Assembly: GCF_019308285.1 (NCBI RefSeq)
Contig: NZ_WWEM01000039.1
Coordinates: forward strand, 1 to 64,000
Direction: 5' to 3'
Source: Flavobacterium quisquiliarum
GTDB lineage: Bacteria > Bacteroidota > Bacteroidia > Flavobacteriales > Flavobacteriaceae
DNA length: 64,000 nucleotides
How positions within the stretch are numbered: position 1 is the stretch's first letter; each line of letters opens with the position of its first letter. The notes below the pieces were generated by a model. The model made no database searches and was not told the origin of the DNA. It worked only from the letters and a program-made list of their open reading frames with translations. Position numbers and translations under genes: made by a program. This document shows, piece after piece, positions 26,931-35,599 of the stretch.

Positions 26931-28208
26931 TTACTTCCCTAAAATCCCTTTTTTCAGAATCTGTCCAAAGTCATACATATCTTCGTAAGAGCAATATAAT
27001 GGAACTGGTGCCAGACGAATTACGTTTGGTTCACGCCAATCTGTGATCACTCCGTTTTTCATTAAATAGTCGAATAAAGCTCTTCCTTCTCCGTGCAAAA
27101 ACACTGATAATTGAGAAGCTCTTTCTTCTGGGTTTGTTGGTGTAATGATTTCGAAAGTACTTTCGACCTCCTTGTCAATTTCGTGAAGAATAAATTCTAA
27201 ATACGACGTAATATGATCGCGTTTTTTAATTAAAGCATCCATTCCAACTTCAGCAAACATTTCTACAGAAGCTAAGTAAGGTGCTAATGAAAGAACTGGA
27301 AGATTACTAATCTGCCATCCGTCTGCCCCATGAACGGGATCAAAGTTTGGTTCCATTTTAAAACGGCGTTCTTTGTTATGTCCCCACCAACCTGCAAATC
27401 TTGGAAGTTCAGAATTATGATGATGTTTTTCATGAACAAAACAACCAGAAGCATTTCCTGGACCTGAATTCATATATTTATAACTGCACCAAGCCGCAAA
27501 ATCTACATTCCAATCATGCAGTTCTAATTTAATATTTCCTGCTGCGTGTGCTAAATCCCAACCTACTTTTGCTCCTGCTTTTTGTCCAGCTGCGGTTATC
27601 GTTTTAATATCGAAAACTTGTCCGGTATAATAATTTACGCCGCCAATTAGAACTAAAGCAAGCTCATCCCCAACTTCTTCAATTTTGGCTAAAACATCTT
27701 CCAAACGAATATTGTGTTCGCCTTCGCGACGTTTGATTTCGACAATTGCATCTTCTGGTTTGTAACCATGAAAATGAACCTGGCTTTGAAACATATATTG
27801 ATCTGATGGAAAAGCTTTTTCTTCGCAGATAATTTTGTAACGTTTTCCTTTTGGCTGATAAAATGAAACCATCAACAAATGAAGATTCACCGTCAAAGTA
27901 TTCATCACCGTAACTTCTGAAGGAAGTGCTCCAACAATTTTACTCAACGGTTCAGAAAATCTTTCTTGATAATCCCACCAAGGTTTCTCTGCATAAAAAT
28001 GGCCTTCAACAGCAAGTTCTGCCCAGTCATTCATTACTTCATCTATGTAGGCTTTGGTACGTTTTGGCTGTAATCCTAAAGAATTTCCTGTAAAGTAAAT
28101 TACTCGTTTGTCATTTACTTTAGGAAATATAAATTGTTCCTGATAATGGTTTAATGTGTCTTTCGAATCTAGCTCTCGTGCAAATTCGCGTGTATTTTGA
28201 AAAGTCAT
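26931..28208 (-). CDS. kynU: Kynureninase
   Basis: 425 residues, a PLP fold-type I enzyme. Motifs are FTGNSLGLQPK near the start, the cofactor region WDLAHAAGN, and CSYKYMNSGPG, which contains the Schiff-base lysine (SYK). The C-terminal part, NVIRLAPVPLYCSYEDMYDF, is typical. It cleaves kynurenine or 3-hydroxykynurenine to (3-hydroxy)anthranilate plus alanine. Together with kmo at 12.4 kb it makes two successive steps of tryptophan breakdown, which in this phylum can feed NAD synthesis. The other pathway genes (tryptophan dioxygenase, HAAO) are not in the window. Confidence 0.95.
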   Translation of the reverse strand: MTFQNTREFARELDSKDTLNHYQEQFIFPKVNDKRVIYFTGNSLGLQPKRTKAYIDEVMNDWAELAVEGHFYAEKPWWDYQERFSEPLSKIVGALPSEVTVMNTLTVNLHLLMVSFYQPKGKRYKIICEEKAFPSDQYMFQSQVHFHGYKPEDAIVEIKRREGEHNIRLEDVLAKIEEVGDELALVLIGGVNYYTGQVFDIKTITAAGQKAGAKVGWDLAHAAGNIKLELHDWNVDFAAWCSYKYMNSGPGNASGCFVHEKHHHNSELPRFAGWWGHNKERRFKMEPNFDPVHGADGWQISNLPVLSLAPYLASVEMFAEVGMDALIKKRDHITSYLEFILHEIDKEVESTFEIITPTNPEERASQLSVFLHGEGRALFDYLMKNGVITDWREPNVIRLAPVPLYCSYEDMYDFGQILKKGILGK

Positions 28209-28283
28209 TGTGTTTTTGTTTTGTCTGCTAAAATAACACCTTTTGAAATATTTCGAATAAATTTAACAAGTTTTGCTTTTTAA

Positions 28284-28389
28284 AGTATTCAGTGATCAGA
28301 TTTTTAGTGGTCAGAGCAATCTAAAACTGAATACTAAAAATCTGACCACTGAACACCATAAAAAAACCCGTCATCACTGACAGGTTTTT
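28284..28389. repeat. Imperfect inverted repeat plus terminator downstream of queA
   Basis: Left arm TATTCAGTGATCAGATTTTT (28286-28305) and right arm AAAAATCTGACCACTGAACA (28336-28355) form a large imperfect stem. A separate hairpin follows at 28363-28389 (AAAAACCCGTCA / TGACAGGTTTTT, one mismatch). The same outer motif, in perfect form, encloses hairpins at 61865-62070. It lies between queA (its 3' side) and kynU. Confidence 0.7.
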
Positions 28390-28411
28390 AAAATTCTGAA
28401 ACAATCTCAGA

Positions 28412-29461
28412 TTATAATATTAACATCGCATCTCCGTAAGAGTAGAATTTGTATCCTTCTTTGATTGCTTCTTCGTATGCTTTTTTCATTAAATCATGTC
28501 CACAGAAAGCAGAAATCATCATTAATAATGTTGATTTTGGTGTGTGGAAGTTTGTAATCATACAGTTTGCAATACTAAAATCGTGAGGAGGGAAAATAAA
28601 TTTATTTGTCCATCCTTCGTAAGGATTTAAAGTATTTGCAGAAGAAACAGAACTTTCTATTGCACGCATAGAAGTTGTTCCTACAGCACAAATACGTTTT
28701 TTCTTTGCTTTTCCTTCGTTTACGATATCACAAGCTTCTTGAGTAATGATTAATTCCTCAGAATCCATTTTGTGTTTAGATAAGTCTTCAACCTCAACTG
28801 GGTTAAAAGTTCCTAAACCAACGTGTAAAGTTACCTCAGCAAAGTTTACTCCTTTGATTTCTAATTTTTTCAAAAGGTGTTTTGAGAAGTGTAAACCAGC
28901 AGTTGGTGCTGCTACAGCTCCTTCTTCTTTTGCGTAAATGGTTTGGTATCTTTCAGCATCTTCTGGAGTAACGTCTCTGTTGATGTATTTAGGAATTGGA
29001 GTTTCTCCAAGTTCTGTCAATTTGTTTCTGAATTCTTCATAAGAACCATCGTATAAGAAACGTAAAGTTCTTCCACGAGAAGTTGTATTGTCGATTACCT
29101 CAGCAACTAATGAATCGTCATCACCAAAATAAAGTTTATTACCAATACGGATTTTTCTAGCAGGATCTACTAAAACATCCCATAAACGTTGCTCTGAATT
29201 TAATTCTCTCAACAAGAAAACCTCAATTCTAGCTCCAGTTTTTTCTTTGTTTCCGTACAAACGTGCAGGGAAAACTTTTGTATTATTTAGAATTAAAACG
29301 TCTCCGTCATCAAAATAGTTGATCACGTCTTTAAACATTTTATGTTCGATTGTGTTTTTTTTACGGTCAATTACCATTAAACGAGATTCATCTCTGTTTT
29401 CTGCTGGAAATTCAGCCAAAAGTTCTTTCGGTAAATTGAAATTGAAGTGTGATAATTTCAT
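28412..29461 (-). CDS. queA: S-adenosylmethionine:tRNA ribosyltransferase-isomerase
   Basis: 349 residues, the usual length. QueA transfers and isomerises ribose from SAM to preQ1 at tRNA position 34, giving epoxyqueuosine. Signature segments are LPKELLAEFPAENRDESRLM, the conserved EGAVAAPTAGLHFS (about 178-191) and ITNFHTPKSTLLMMISAF. It is preceded leftward by aroA (end 29830) with a terminator and repeat between, so it probably has its own promoter. Confidence 0.96.
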   Translation of the reverse strand: MKLSHFNFNLPKELLAEFPAENRDESRLMVIDRKKNTIEHKMFKDVINYFDDGDVLILNNTKVFPARLYGNKEKTGARIEVFLLRELNSEQRLWDVLVDPARKIRIGNKLYFGDDDSLVAEVIDNTTSRGRTLRFLYDGSYEEFRNKLTELGETPIPKYINRDVTPEDAERYQTIYAKEEGAVAAPTAGLHFSKHLLKKLEIKGVNFAEVTLHVGLGTFNPVEVEDLSKHKMDSEELIITQEACDIVNEGKAKKKRICAVGTTSMRAIESSVSSANTLNPYEGWTNKFIFPPHDFSIANCMITNFHTPKSTLLMMISAFCGHDLMKKAYEEAIKEGYKFYSYGDAMLIL

Positions 29462-29627
29462 ATTTGAATTGTTGATTTTAGAGTGTAGCTTTTAGATTTG
29501 TTTATCTAAAAATTTAAATCGGATGCAAATATACGATTGTGAGATAGGCGTTGTCAAGTGTTTTGACGTTTATTTTCAAAAGTCCTTGATTTTGTGAGGT
29601 TTCGAGATGAATTAAAAATGCTTTTTT

Positions 29628-29826
29628 TGAACCATATAAGTTCATATTAACTGGATTTTTTAAAAACTGGATTCTATATATTAAACCCGACAGTCCCGAA
29701 GCCTCGGGATGAAAACCTGTTGGGTTTGCATTTGAATACGCATAAAAAAACCTCTGGTTTTCGACCAGAGGCTATTTAATTAAGCTTTATTTTAAATGAA
29801 CTTATATAACTTATATGGTTCAAAAA
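29628..29826. repeat. Nested inverted-repeat element (copy B)
   Basis: Outer arms TGAACCATATAAGTTCATAT (29628-29647) and AATGAACTTATATAACTTAT onward (29795-29826) match the element at 12221-12366. The interior has a degraded CCCGACAG-type hairpin (29683-29727) with an inner CCCGA/TCGGG stem, and the aroA terminator. The whole element fills more than half of the 368-bp aroA-queA gap, and no gene is visible in the rest. Confidence 0.75.
29742..29772 (-). terminator. aroA terminator
   Basis: On the minus strand, stem CCTCTGGT-CGAAA-ACCAGAGG is followed by seven T. It lies 58 bp beyond the aroA stop codon, inside the composite repeat at 29628-29826. Confidence 0.85.
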
Positions 29827-29829
29827 ATT

Positions 29830-31059
29830 TTACAATTCTGAGATTTGAAAGTTTAGCGCTTTTAAATCACTCCAAAAATCCGGGTATGATTTCGAGACCA
29901 CTTCAGCATCATCAATAATAATTGGAACTTTAATTGCTAAAGGAGCAAAAGCCATTGCCATACGGTGATCGTTGTAGGTTGCAATATGCACATCATGGTT
30001 AATAGCTCCTGAAAGCTCTAAAGTCAGACTATCATTAGTTACCGAAATATTCGCTCCTAATTTTGTCAATTCAATTCTTAAAGCTTCTAATCTGTCAGTT
30101 TCCTTAATTTTTAAAGTATGAAGACCTGTTAAGTGACATCCAATTCCTAAACCTAAACATGTTACAACTATTGTCTGAGCAATATCTGGAGTATTATTCA
30201 ATTCAAAATTTACGTCTTGATAAGTAAAACCAGCTACTTTTTCCAAAGTCATTTTATTGTTTTGGAAAGTCGTTTTTACACCCATTTTTTCATAAAGAGA
30301 AACTAATTCTGAATCTCCTTGTAAGCTGTTTTCTTTGTAACTGCTCAAAGTAATTTTTGCAGCATCTGATAGTGCTACTAAACTAAAGAAATAAGAAGCT
30401 GAACTCCAATCCGATTCTACAACCATTTCTTTTGGTTCCACAGCTTCTTTTGGATAAACTTTGATTACATTTCCTTCAAAACTTGTTTTGATATCTAAAT
30501 CATTCAACAGAGCCAAAGTCATTTTGATATATGGAATCGAAGTAATTTCTCCTTCTAAAGTCAGTTCTAAACCATTATCTAATTTAGAAGCTACTAATAA
30601 AAGTGCCGAAATATACTGACTGCTTACATTTGCCGCCAAGTTTACTTTTGAAGCCGTTACCTTTTTTCCTTTAATTCGGATTGGCGGATAACCTTCTTCT
30701 TTTTCGTATGAAATCTCAACACCTAATTGTCTTAAAGTATCGACCAAAATTTTGATTGGACGTTCCTGCATTCTGCTAGATCCTGTCAAAACTACTTCTC
30801 TTCCTTCGTTAACCGAAAAATAAGCTGTAAGAAAACGCATTGCTGTTCCAGCATGGTGAATGTCTACAATTTCGTCATTTCCAGCTAAAGCTTTTTGCAT
30901 TACTTCGCTATCATCAGAGTTTGAAGTATTGGCTAAAGTGATATTTGGGAATAAAGCTTTTAGTAATAATAAGCGGTTTGTTTCGCTTTTAGAACCTGTA
31001 ATATTGAGTTGCGAATCATCAATGGTGAATGGTGAATTCGTCGTTAATTTTAAATTCAT
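29830..31059 (-). CDS. aroA: 3-phosphoshikimate 1-carboxyvinyltransferase (EPSP synthase)
   Basis: 409 residues from the ATG at 31059. The longer reading to 31101 adds 14 residues encoded by a 'ttatgagttgcgaattatgag' type repeat and is unlikely. Motifs are GSKSETNRLLLLKALFP (PEP/shikimate-binding start), HAGTAMRFLTAYF and the late NDHRMAMAFAPLA. It joins shikimate-3-phosphate with PEP, the penultimate step to chorismate. It lies 99 bp after the MazG-like gene on the same strand. The other aromatic genes of the window are 10 kb upstream in a separate operon. Confidence 0.94.
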   Translation of the reverse strand: MNLKLTTNSPFTIDDSQLNITGSKSETNRLLLLKALFPNITLANTSNSDDSEVMQKALAGNDEIVDIHHAGTAMRFLTAYFSVNEGREVVLTGSSRMQERPIKILVDTLRQLGVEISYEKEEGYPPIRIKGKKVTASKVNLAANVSSQYISALLLVASKLDNGLELTLEGEITSIPYIKMTLALLNDLDIKTSFEGNVIKVYPKEAVEPKEMVVESDWSSASYFFSLVALSDAAKITLSSYKENSLQGDSELVSLYEKMGVKTTFQNNKMTLEKVAGFTYQDVNFELNNTPDIAQTIVVTCLGLGIGCHLTGLHTLKIKETDRLEALRIELTKLGANISVTNDSLTLELSGAINHDVHIATYNDHRMAMAFAPLAIKVPIIIDDAEVVSKSYPDFWSDLKALNFQISEL

Positions 31060-31157
31060 GATATTAGTTATGAGTTGCGAATTATGAGTAACATAATCCA
31101 AGCGCGCAATTTACCACTCCTCGCCCGTAAATCAAAATTCACGCTGAAATTTCACAA

Positions 31158-31484
31158 TTATTTCAATTTCTCATTGTTTTTGTGACGATCTTTATCTCTA
31201 ACCGATTTTAAGTCCATTTTTTTATCAAAAGCAGCTTGTAAATCGATTCCTGTTTGATTGGCTAAACATAAAACAACGAAAACAACATCTGCTAATTCTT
31301 CGCCTAAATCTTTGTTTTTATCACTTTCTTTTTCTGATTGTTCTCCGTAACGGCGGGCAATAATTCTGGCAACTTCTCCAACTTCTTCTGTAAGTTGTGC
31401 CATATTAGTTAATTCGTTAAAGTAACGAACTCCATGTTCTTTTATCCAAGTATCAACATCTAGTTGTGCATTTTTCAAATCCAT
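31158..31484 (-). CDS. MazG-like nucleotide pyrophosphohydrolase
   Basis: 108 residues, a small all-alpha NTP-PPase. The metal-binding motif is split as LTEEVGEVARIIARRYGE and KDLGEELADVVFVVLCLAN, giving the EExxE ... ExxD pattern of the MazG/dUTPase-like fold. It probably hydrolyses non-canonical nucleoside triphosphates. It starts 3 bp after the stop of the first DUF3857 gene, so it shares a transcript with that cluster. Confidence 0.87.
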   Translation of the reverse strand: MDLKNAQLDVDTWIKEHGVRYFNELTNMAQLTEEVGEVARIIARRYGEQSEKESDKNKDLGEELADVVFVVLCLANQTGIDLQAAFDKKMDLKSVRDKDRHKNNEKLK

Positions 31485-31487
31485 TTT

Positions 31488-33479
31488 TTAAGCTTTTTTA
31501 AGGATAATTTTTTCGTTTTGACTAGCAAGCATTTTTTGAAACAATGTTTTTAATGCATTGTAGTGCTCAGCTGCAAAAATACTATTGTTGATGTCTTTTG
31601 TAAAGATAAATTGAATTTTGTTTCCTTCACTTAAAACATTTAGGGATAAACTTATAGCATTTTCTTCCAAAGAAAGTCTTGTTGGTTTAGGAAGTATCTC
31701 TATAGTGTAGCCTTCTGGAATATCTATATTTACAAAAAGCTTTTCTTGTTTAGGATATCCAAAATAAATTCCCATCTGCCTATTTTCCTGTACAAACGGA
31801 TTTTTTGAAGGCGTGTAAAATAACATAGGGCTTATGTAAAGTTTGCCGCCAATACTCTCAACGAAATTATTCGTTTCAAAACTAAAAGTCTCCACAATTG
31901 GATCAGATATATTGGAAATTTTATTTGTTATTCCATAATCTGAAATCTTCAAATCTCCCAATTGTTGCTCTAATTTTTCTAAATAGCTGTCTTGATTTCT
32001 GTTTCCGTTTTGAACTCTAAATTTATAAGCTTCATAATCTGTTCTCTGAATTCTTACTTTACCGTTAATCTTTCCATCTTCATTTAATTTGATAGTGATA
32101 CTTGCATTTTCTTTAGAGGGTTTTATCGGAACTAAATCAATTTCTTTGGAAGTCCCATCACTTTTAATTAATCTCCCTTTCCAGTTTAAAGTGTTTAGAG
32201 GCAATATATCTGGTGATGTAAATTTTCTGGAAGCATCTAATAGAACTTGCTTTTCATCTATTTCTGCTGCAACAATCACATAATTAAATCCTGTTCTTGT
32301 TGGATAAACGGGAACTCCATTTTCGACCGTACTTACTAAAACTGGATTTGCTTCTATTCCTGCCCATTTCAACATATTGAGCAAGATAAAATTGATTTCT
32401 GCTATATTTCCGGTTTGATCTGTATAGGCTTTTTCAACTCCTTTATCTGTATAATAACTATTTTTTTCATTCCAGTTCATTTTATTCTGTACGTATTGAA
32501 AAATAACATTCATTCTCTCTTTTGGAGATTGAACATTCGCAAGTATCTTTTTTACATCTTCGAGCAAAAAACTATTTTTATTAATTTCTTTCCCAAAATG
32601 GTCATCTTTAAAAATTGTTGAAGCCACACCTTCCCATGTAATCGTATAATCTTTTACAGGTTGTTCTGGCATTCGGACCCTTTCCAACTCATGTTTGATA
32701 GAGCCTCTGTAATTTTCGATATTATTGACATAAGGTTCTTCTTTTAAAGCTGGAATATCTTTTCCTGAATAAAAAGAGTCTATCTGCTGGTATAAAAAAT
32801 TTCTGCTCTGACCATACTCATTTTCATAACTCTGACTTCCTGATACAATTTTAGAAGTGTTTTCTATGGTGCTGGTACCTACTAAAAGAGCTTTGTATAT
32901 ATAAAATTCCGGAAACTGCGTTTTGTATTCAAAATAATTTACTGGAATACTAAATTGAAAATCAAAATCTGGAAATTGAACAATATTTTCTGACTTTAGA
33001 ACATATTTATATTCTAGAATAGATCCTACTTTGACATTTGGAAATGTTATTCCTTTTTCGTTCCAATATTCATTGATTTTTCTTTTAAATGTTCCCTGAT
33101 TTTCCAGCTTAGTTTTTTCAATTTTTCCATTTTCTAAATTGTAAGTCACAGCATTCGAAAAAGACAGCAAATCTTCATTTAAGTTTTGGTATCCAACATA
33201 ATACTGTACTTTTTGGTCGGCCCATTTTAAGCCTTCTTTTTTGTATATTTTGATTTTAAATTCATACGTATGAACTGCTGAGAAACCAGTTTTATAATTA
33301 TACGTAAAAATAGTTTTTCCTTTTTTGAATAAAATTGCTGCTGGTGCCGAAGAATCTATTGGATGTACTTTTTCCTGAAGTTCTGCAACAGTAACTTTTC
33401 CAAGCTCATATTTTTGAGCTAGGACCTTAACATTGTTCCAAAAGAACACAAAACATATTAAAAGAAAACGAGCCCGCAT
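31488..33479 (-). CDS. DUF3857 / transglutaminase-like protein, paralogue 1
   Basis: 663 residues. A signal peptide (ends VLAQ, about 22) is followed by an N-terminal DUF3857 beta-domain, a transglutaminase-like core (about 290-440) and a C-terminal beta-domain. The core reads QTGNIAEINFILLNML where an active enzyme has the catalytic Cys, and TGFNYVIVA where the His should be. Asp remains in LLDAS. It is the most diverged of the three closely similar copies. It begins 1 bp after the stop of the next copy, so translation may be coupled. An exported, probably non-catalytic protein of unknown function. Confidence 0.82.
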   Translation of the reverse strand: MRARFLLICFVFFWNNVKVLAQKYELGKVTVAELQEKVHPIDSSAPAAILFKKGKTIFTYNYKTGFSAVHTYEFKIKIYKKEGLKWADQKVQYYVGYQNLNEDLLSFSNAVTYNLENGKIEKTKLENQGTFKRKINEYWNEKGITFPNVKVGSILEYKYVLKSENIVQFPDFDFQFSIPVNYFEYKTQFPEFYIYKALLVGTSTIENTSKIVSGSQSYENEYGQSRNFLYQQIDSFYSGKDIPALKEEPYVNNIENYRGSIKHELERVRMPEQPVKDYTITWEGVASTIFKDDHFGKEINKNSFLLEDVKKILANVQSPKERMNVIFQYVQNKMNWNEKNSYYTDKGVEKAYTDQTGNIAEINFILLNMLKWAGIEANPVLVSTVENGVPVYPTRTGFNYVIVAAEIDEKQVLLDASRKFTSPDILPLNTLNWKGRLIKSDGTSKEIDLVPIKPSKENASITIKLNEDGKINGKVRIQRTDYEAYKFRVQNGNRNQDSYLEKLEQQLGDLKISDYGITNKISNISDPIVETFSFETNNFVESIGGKLYISPMLFYTPSKNPFVQENRQMGIYFGYPKQEKLFVNIDIPEGYTIEILPKPTRLSLEENAISLSLNVLSEGNKIQFIFTKDINNSIFAAEHYNALKTLFQKMLASQNEKIILKKA

Positions 33480-33480
33480 C

Positions 33481-35490
33481 TTAAATACGTTTTAAAACTA
33501 TTTTCTCTGTTTCTTTTGCAACCATTCCTTTGTAGTACTCTTTTAACATATCATATTGCTCATTAGATACAATCGCTTCGTTTATTTGATGAGAAATAGA
33601 TAATTGCAATAAACTCTCATTTTGCGCAATGTGATATTTAAATACCCCTAAATTATCCTCCATGGTCAAAGCTCCTGATTTTGGTAATGACTCAACCGTA
33701 AAACCATCTGGAATTTTAATCGTTATATTAAATTTATCCATAAATGGGTATCCGAAATCAATTGGATACTCTCTTACTTCTTGTTTGAAAGGATTACTTG
33801 TTTTAGCAAAAAACAACATTGGATTAATGTAAATCTTATCTCCAATTAGATCGCATAAATTAGAGCCTGTAAATGAAAAAGATTCAATGGTAGGAAGTAA
33901 AAGTTCTTTTTCATTTGTTCTGCTGTAATCACTAATTTCAATCTTGCCACTTTCATTTTCAAGTTTTTCGAGATAAGCATCTTGTTTTACGCTTTCAAAA
34001 TTATTTCTAAAAACCATTGCATTGTACTCTGTACATTGCCTTCTAACTTTTCCATCAATTTTACCAGTTGGATCAATTGTATAGTTTACAAAAACATTGT
34101 CATTAGAGATTGTATTCGGCATTAAATCAACCGCTTCAGAAGTCCCGTCTTTACGAATTAAACGTCCCTGCCAGTTCAATGCTCTTAAGGGCAAGATATT
34201 TGGTGATGAATATTTAGAAGAAGCATCTAATAATATATTTCCTTGATCGGTTTCTACTGCAGCAATTACATAATTAAAGGCTGTCCTATTCGCAAAAAAA
34301 GCAATTCCGTTAGAACGTGTGCTCACCAATACAGGATTTGCTTTCAATCCTGCATGACGGAGCATAGCTGTCAGCATTAAATTGATGTCGGCAATATTTC
34401 CTGTTTTTTCTTTGTATGCTTTACGTACTCCGTTATCACATGCATATCCATGAATACCGTTCCAGCTCACATTTGCTTTTACAAAATTTAAGATCATAAA
34501 AATCCTTTCTTCGTTGCTTTTTGCAGCGGCCAACAATGCTTTCAGGTCTTCTTCAAAATAACCTGTTTTATTTAACTCTGGTCCAAAGTCATCATATTCA
34601 TAAATTGTTTTTACTACTGAATTCCAATCTGTTGAATACGGTTTTATTGGTTGATTCGGGAATTTAGTCATTGCCAGTTCAAATTGTAGGCTTGACATAT
34701 AATTATTTACATTATTCACAAAAACTTCATCTTTCATGGCAGGAAAATTTTCTGCAACATAAGTAGTTTTTGCCTCTTGATACTCTTGCTTAAAAGTAGA
34801 AAAGGATGGTTTTCCCGAAACTAGATCTCTTTCTTTTTCATTAACCGTAAAAGATCCTTGGATAAATTCAGATTTAACTTTTGGGGAAATATATCCTTTT
34901 TGTCTCACATTATAAACAAAGTATTCTGGAATATAAGTTACATACTCTGAATAGTTAACTGGAATTTCTTCTTGAAAATCCCAATCGCGCATAAAATTTA
35001 AATGACGGCTTTTAATTGTATATCTGTATTCGATAACAGAACCTTCTTTTACATTAGGCAGTGTAATTTTTTTGTGCCCACTATACTTACTTCGGTTTTC
35101 CTTAAAAGTACCTTCTGCTTTCAATTTAGTTTTTTCTATTTTTCCATCGACCAAATTATAGGTTACTGCATCTGAAAAAACTACAGATTCCTCAACTCCT
35201 CCAGAGATGTAATAAAAAACATCTTGGTTAGCCCAGTCGTAGCCTTCTTTTTTATAAATTTTAATTCTATTTTCTACATCAGTAACAATTATAAAACCCT
35301 GGTCTTTATCATAAATAAATCTAGAAGTTCCTTTTTTATACAAAATAGCGGCAACAGCAGCCGAATCTTTTGGGTGTACTTTTTGTTGAAGTTCTGCGAT
35401 AGATACTTTTCCTAATTTAAACTCTTGCGCTGTAACAGTTGAAACGACGAGCAACAGAAATAATGCATTGATTAGTTTGAGTAATTTCAT
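33481..35490 (-). CDS. DUF3857 / transglutaminase-like protein, paralogue 2
   Basis: 669 residues with signal peptide (ends VTAQ, 22). The domains are the same as in the flanking paralogues, and it is close in sequence to the copy at 35600-37603 (for example EFKLGKVSIAEL). The transglutaminase triad appears lost: KTGNIADINLML has Ala at 367 in place of Cys, TAFNYVIAAV has Asn-Tyr at 406-407 in place of His, and Asp 422 remains. The gap upstream (35491-35599) holds a 20-nt scar of the end of the oldest paralogue, showing how the copy arose. Confidence 0.83.
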   Translation of the reverse strand: MKLLKLINALFLLLVVSTVTAQEFKLGKVSIAELQQKVHPKDSAAVAAILYKKGTSRFIYDKDQGFIIVTDVENRIKIYKKEGYDWANQDVFYYISGGVEESVVFSDAVTYNLVDGKIEKTKLKAEGTFKENRSKYSGHKKITLPNVKEGSVIEYRYTIKSRHLNFMRDWDFQEEIPVNYSEYVTYIPEYFVYNVRQKGYISPKVKSEFIQGSFTVNEKERDLVSGKPSFSTFKQEYQEAKTTYVAENFPAMKDEVFVNNVNNYMSSLQFELAMTKFPNQPIKPYSTDWNSVVKTIYEYDDFGPELNKTGYFEEDLKALLAAAKSNEERIFMILNFVKANVSWNGIHGYACDNGVRKAYKEKTGNIADINLMLTAMLRHAGLKANPVLVSTRSNGIAFFANRTAFNYVIAAVETDQGNILLDASSKYSSPNILPLRALNWQGRLIRKDGTSEAVDLMPNTISNDNVFVNYTIDPTGKIDGKVRRQCTEYNAMVFRNNFESVKQDAYLEKLENESGKIEISDYSRTNEKELLLPTIESFSFTGSNLCDLIGDKIYINPMLFFAKTSNPFKQEVREYPIDFGYPFMDKFNITIKIPDGFTVESLPKSGALTMEDNLGVFKYHIAQNESLLQLSISHQINEAIVSNEQYDMLKEYYKGMVAKETEKIVLKRI

Positions 35491-35599
35491 TGGTTGGATA
35501 ATTTATGTTTTTGGGTTAATTCTTGGTTGATATATCTTATAGGTTATTCTTTGAGTAAATTTGTTCTTCAGACTGATTAAGCGAAATCTGCCAAACCTG

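Noticed and set aside
31060..31101. Longer N-terminus of aroA
   Set aside because: The 14 extra codons come from a short repeat, and the ATG at 31059 gives the normal start.
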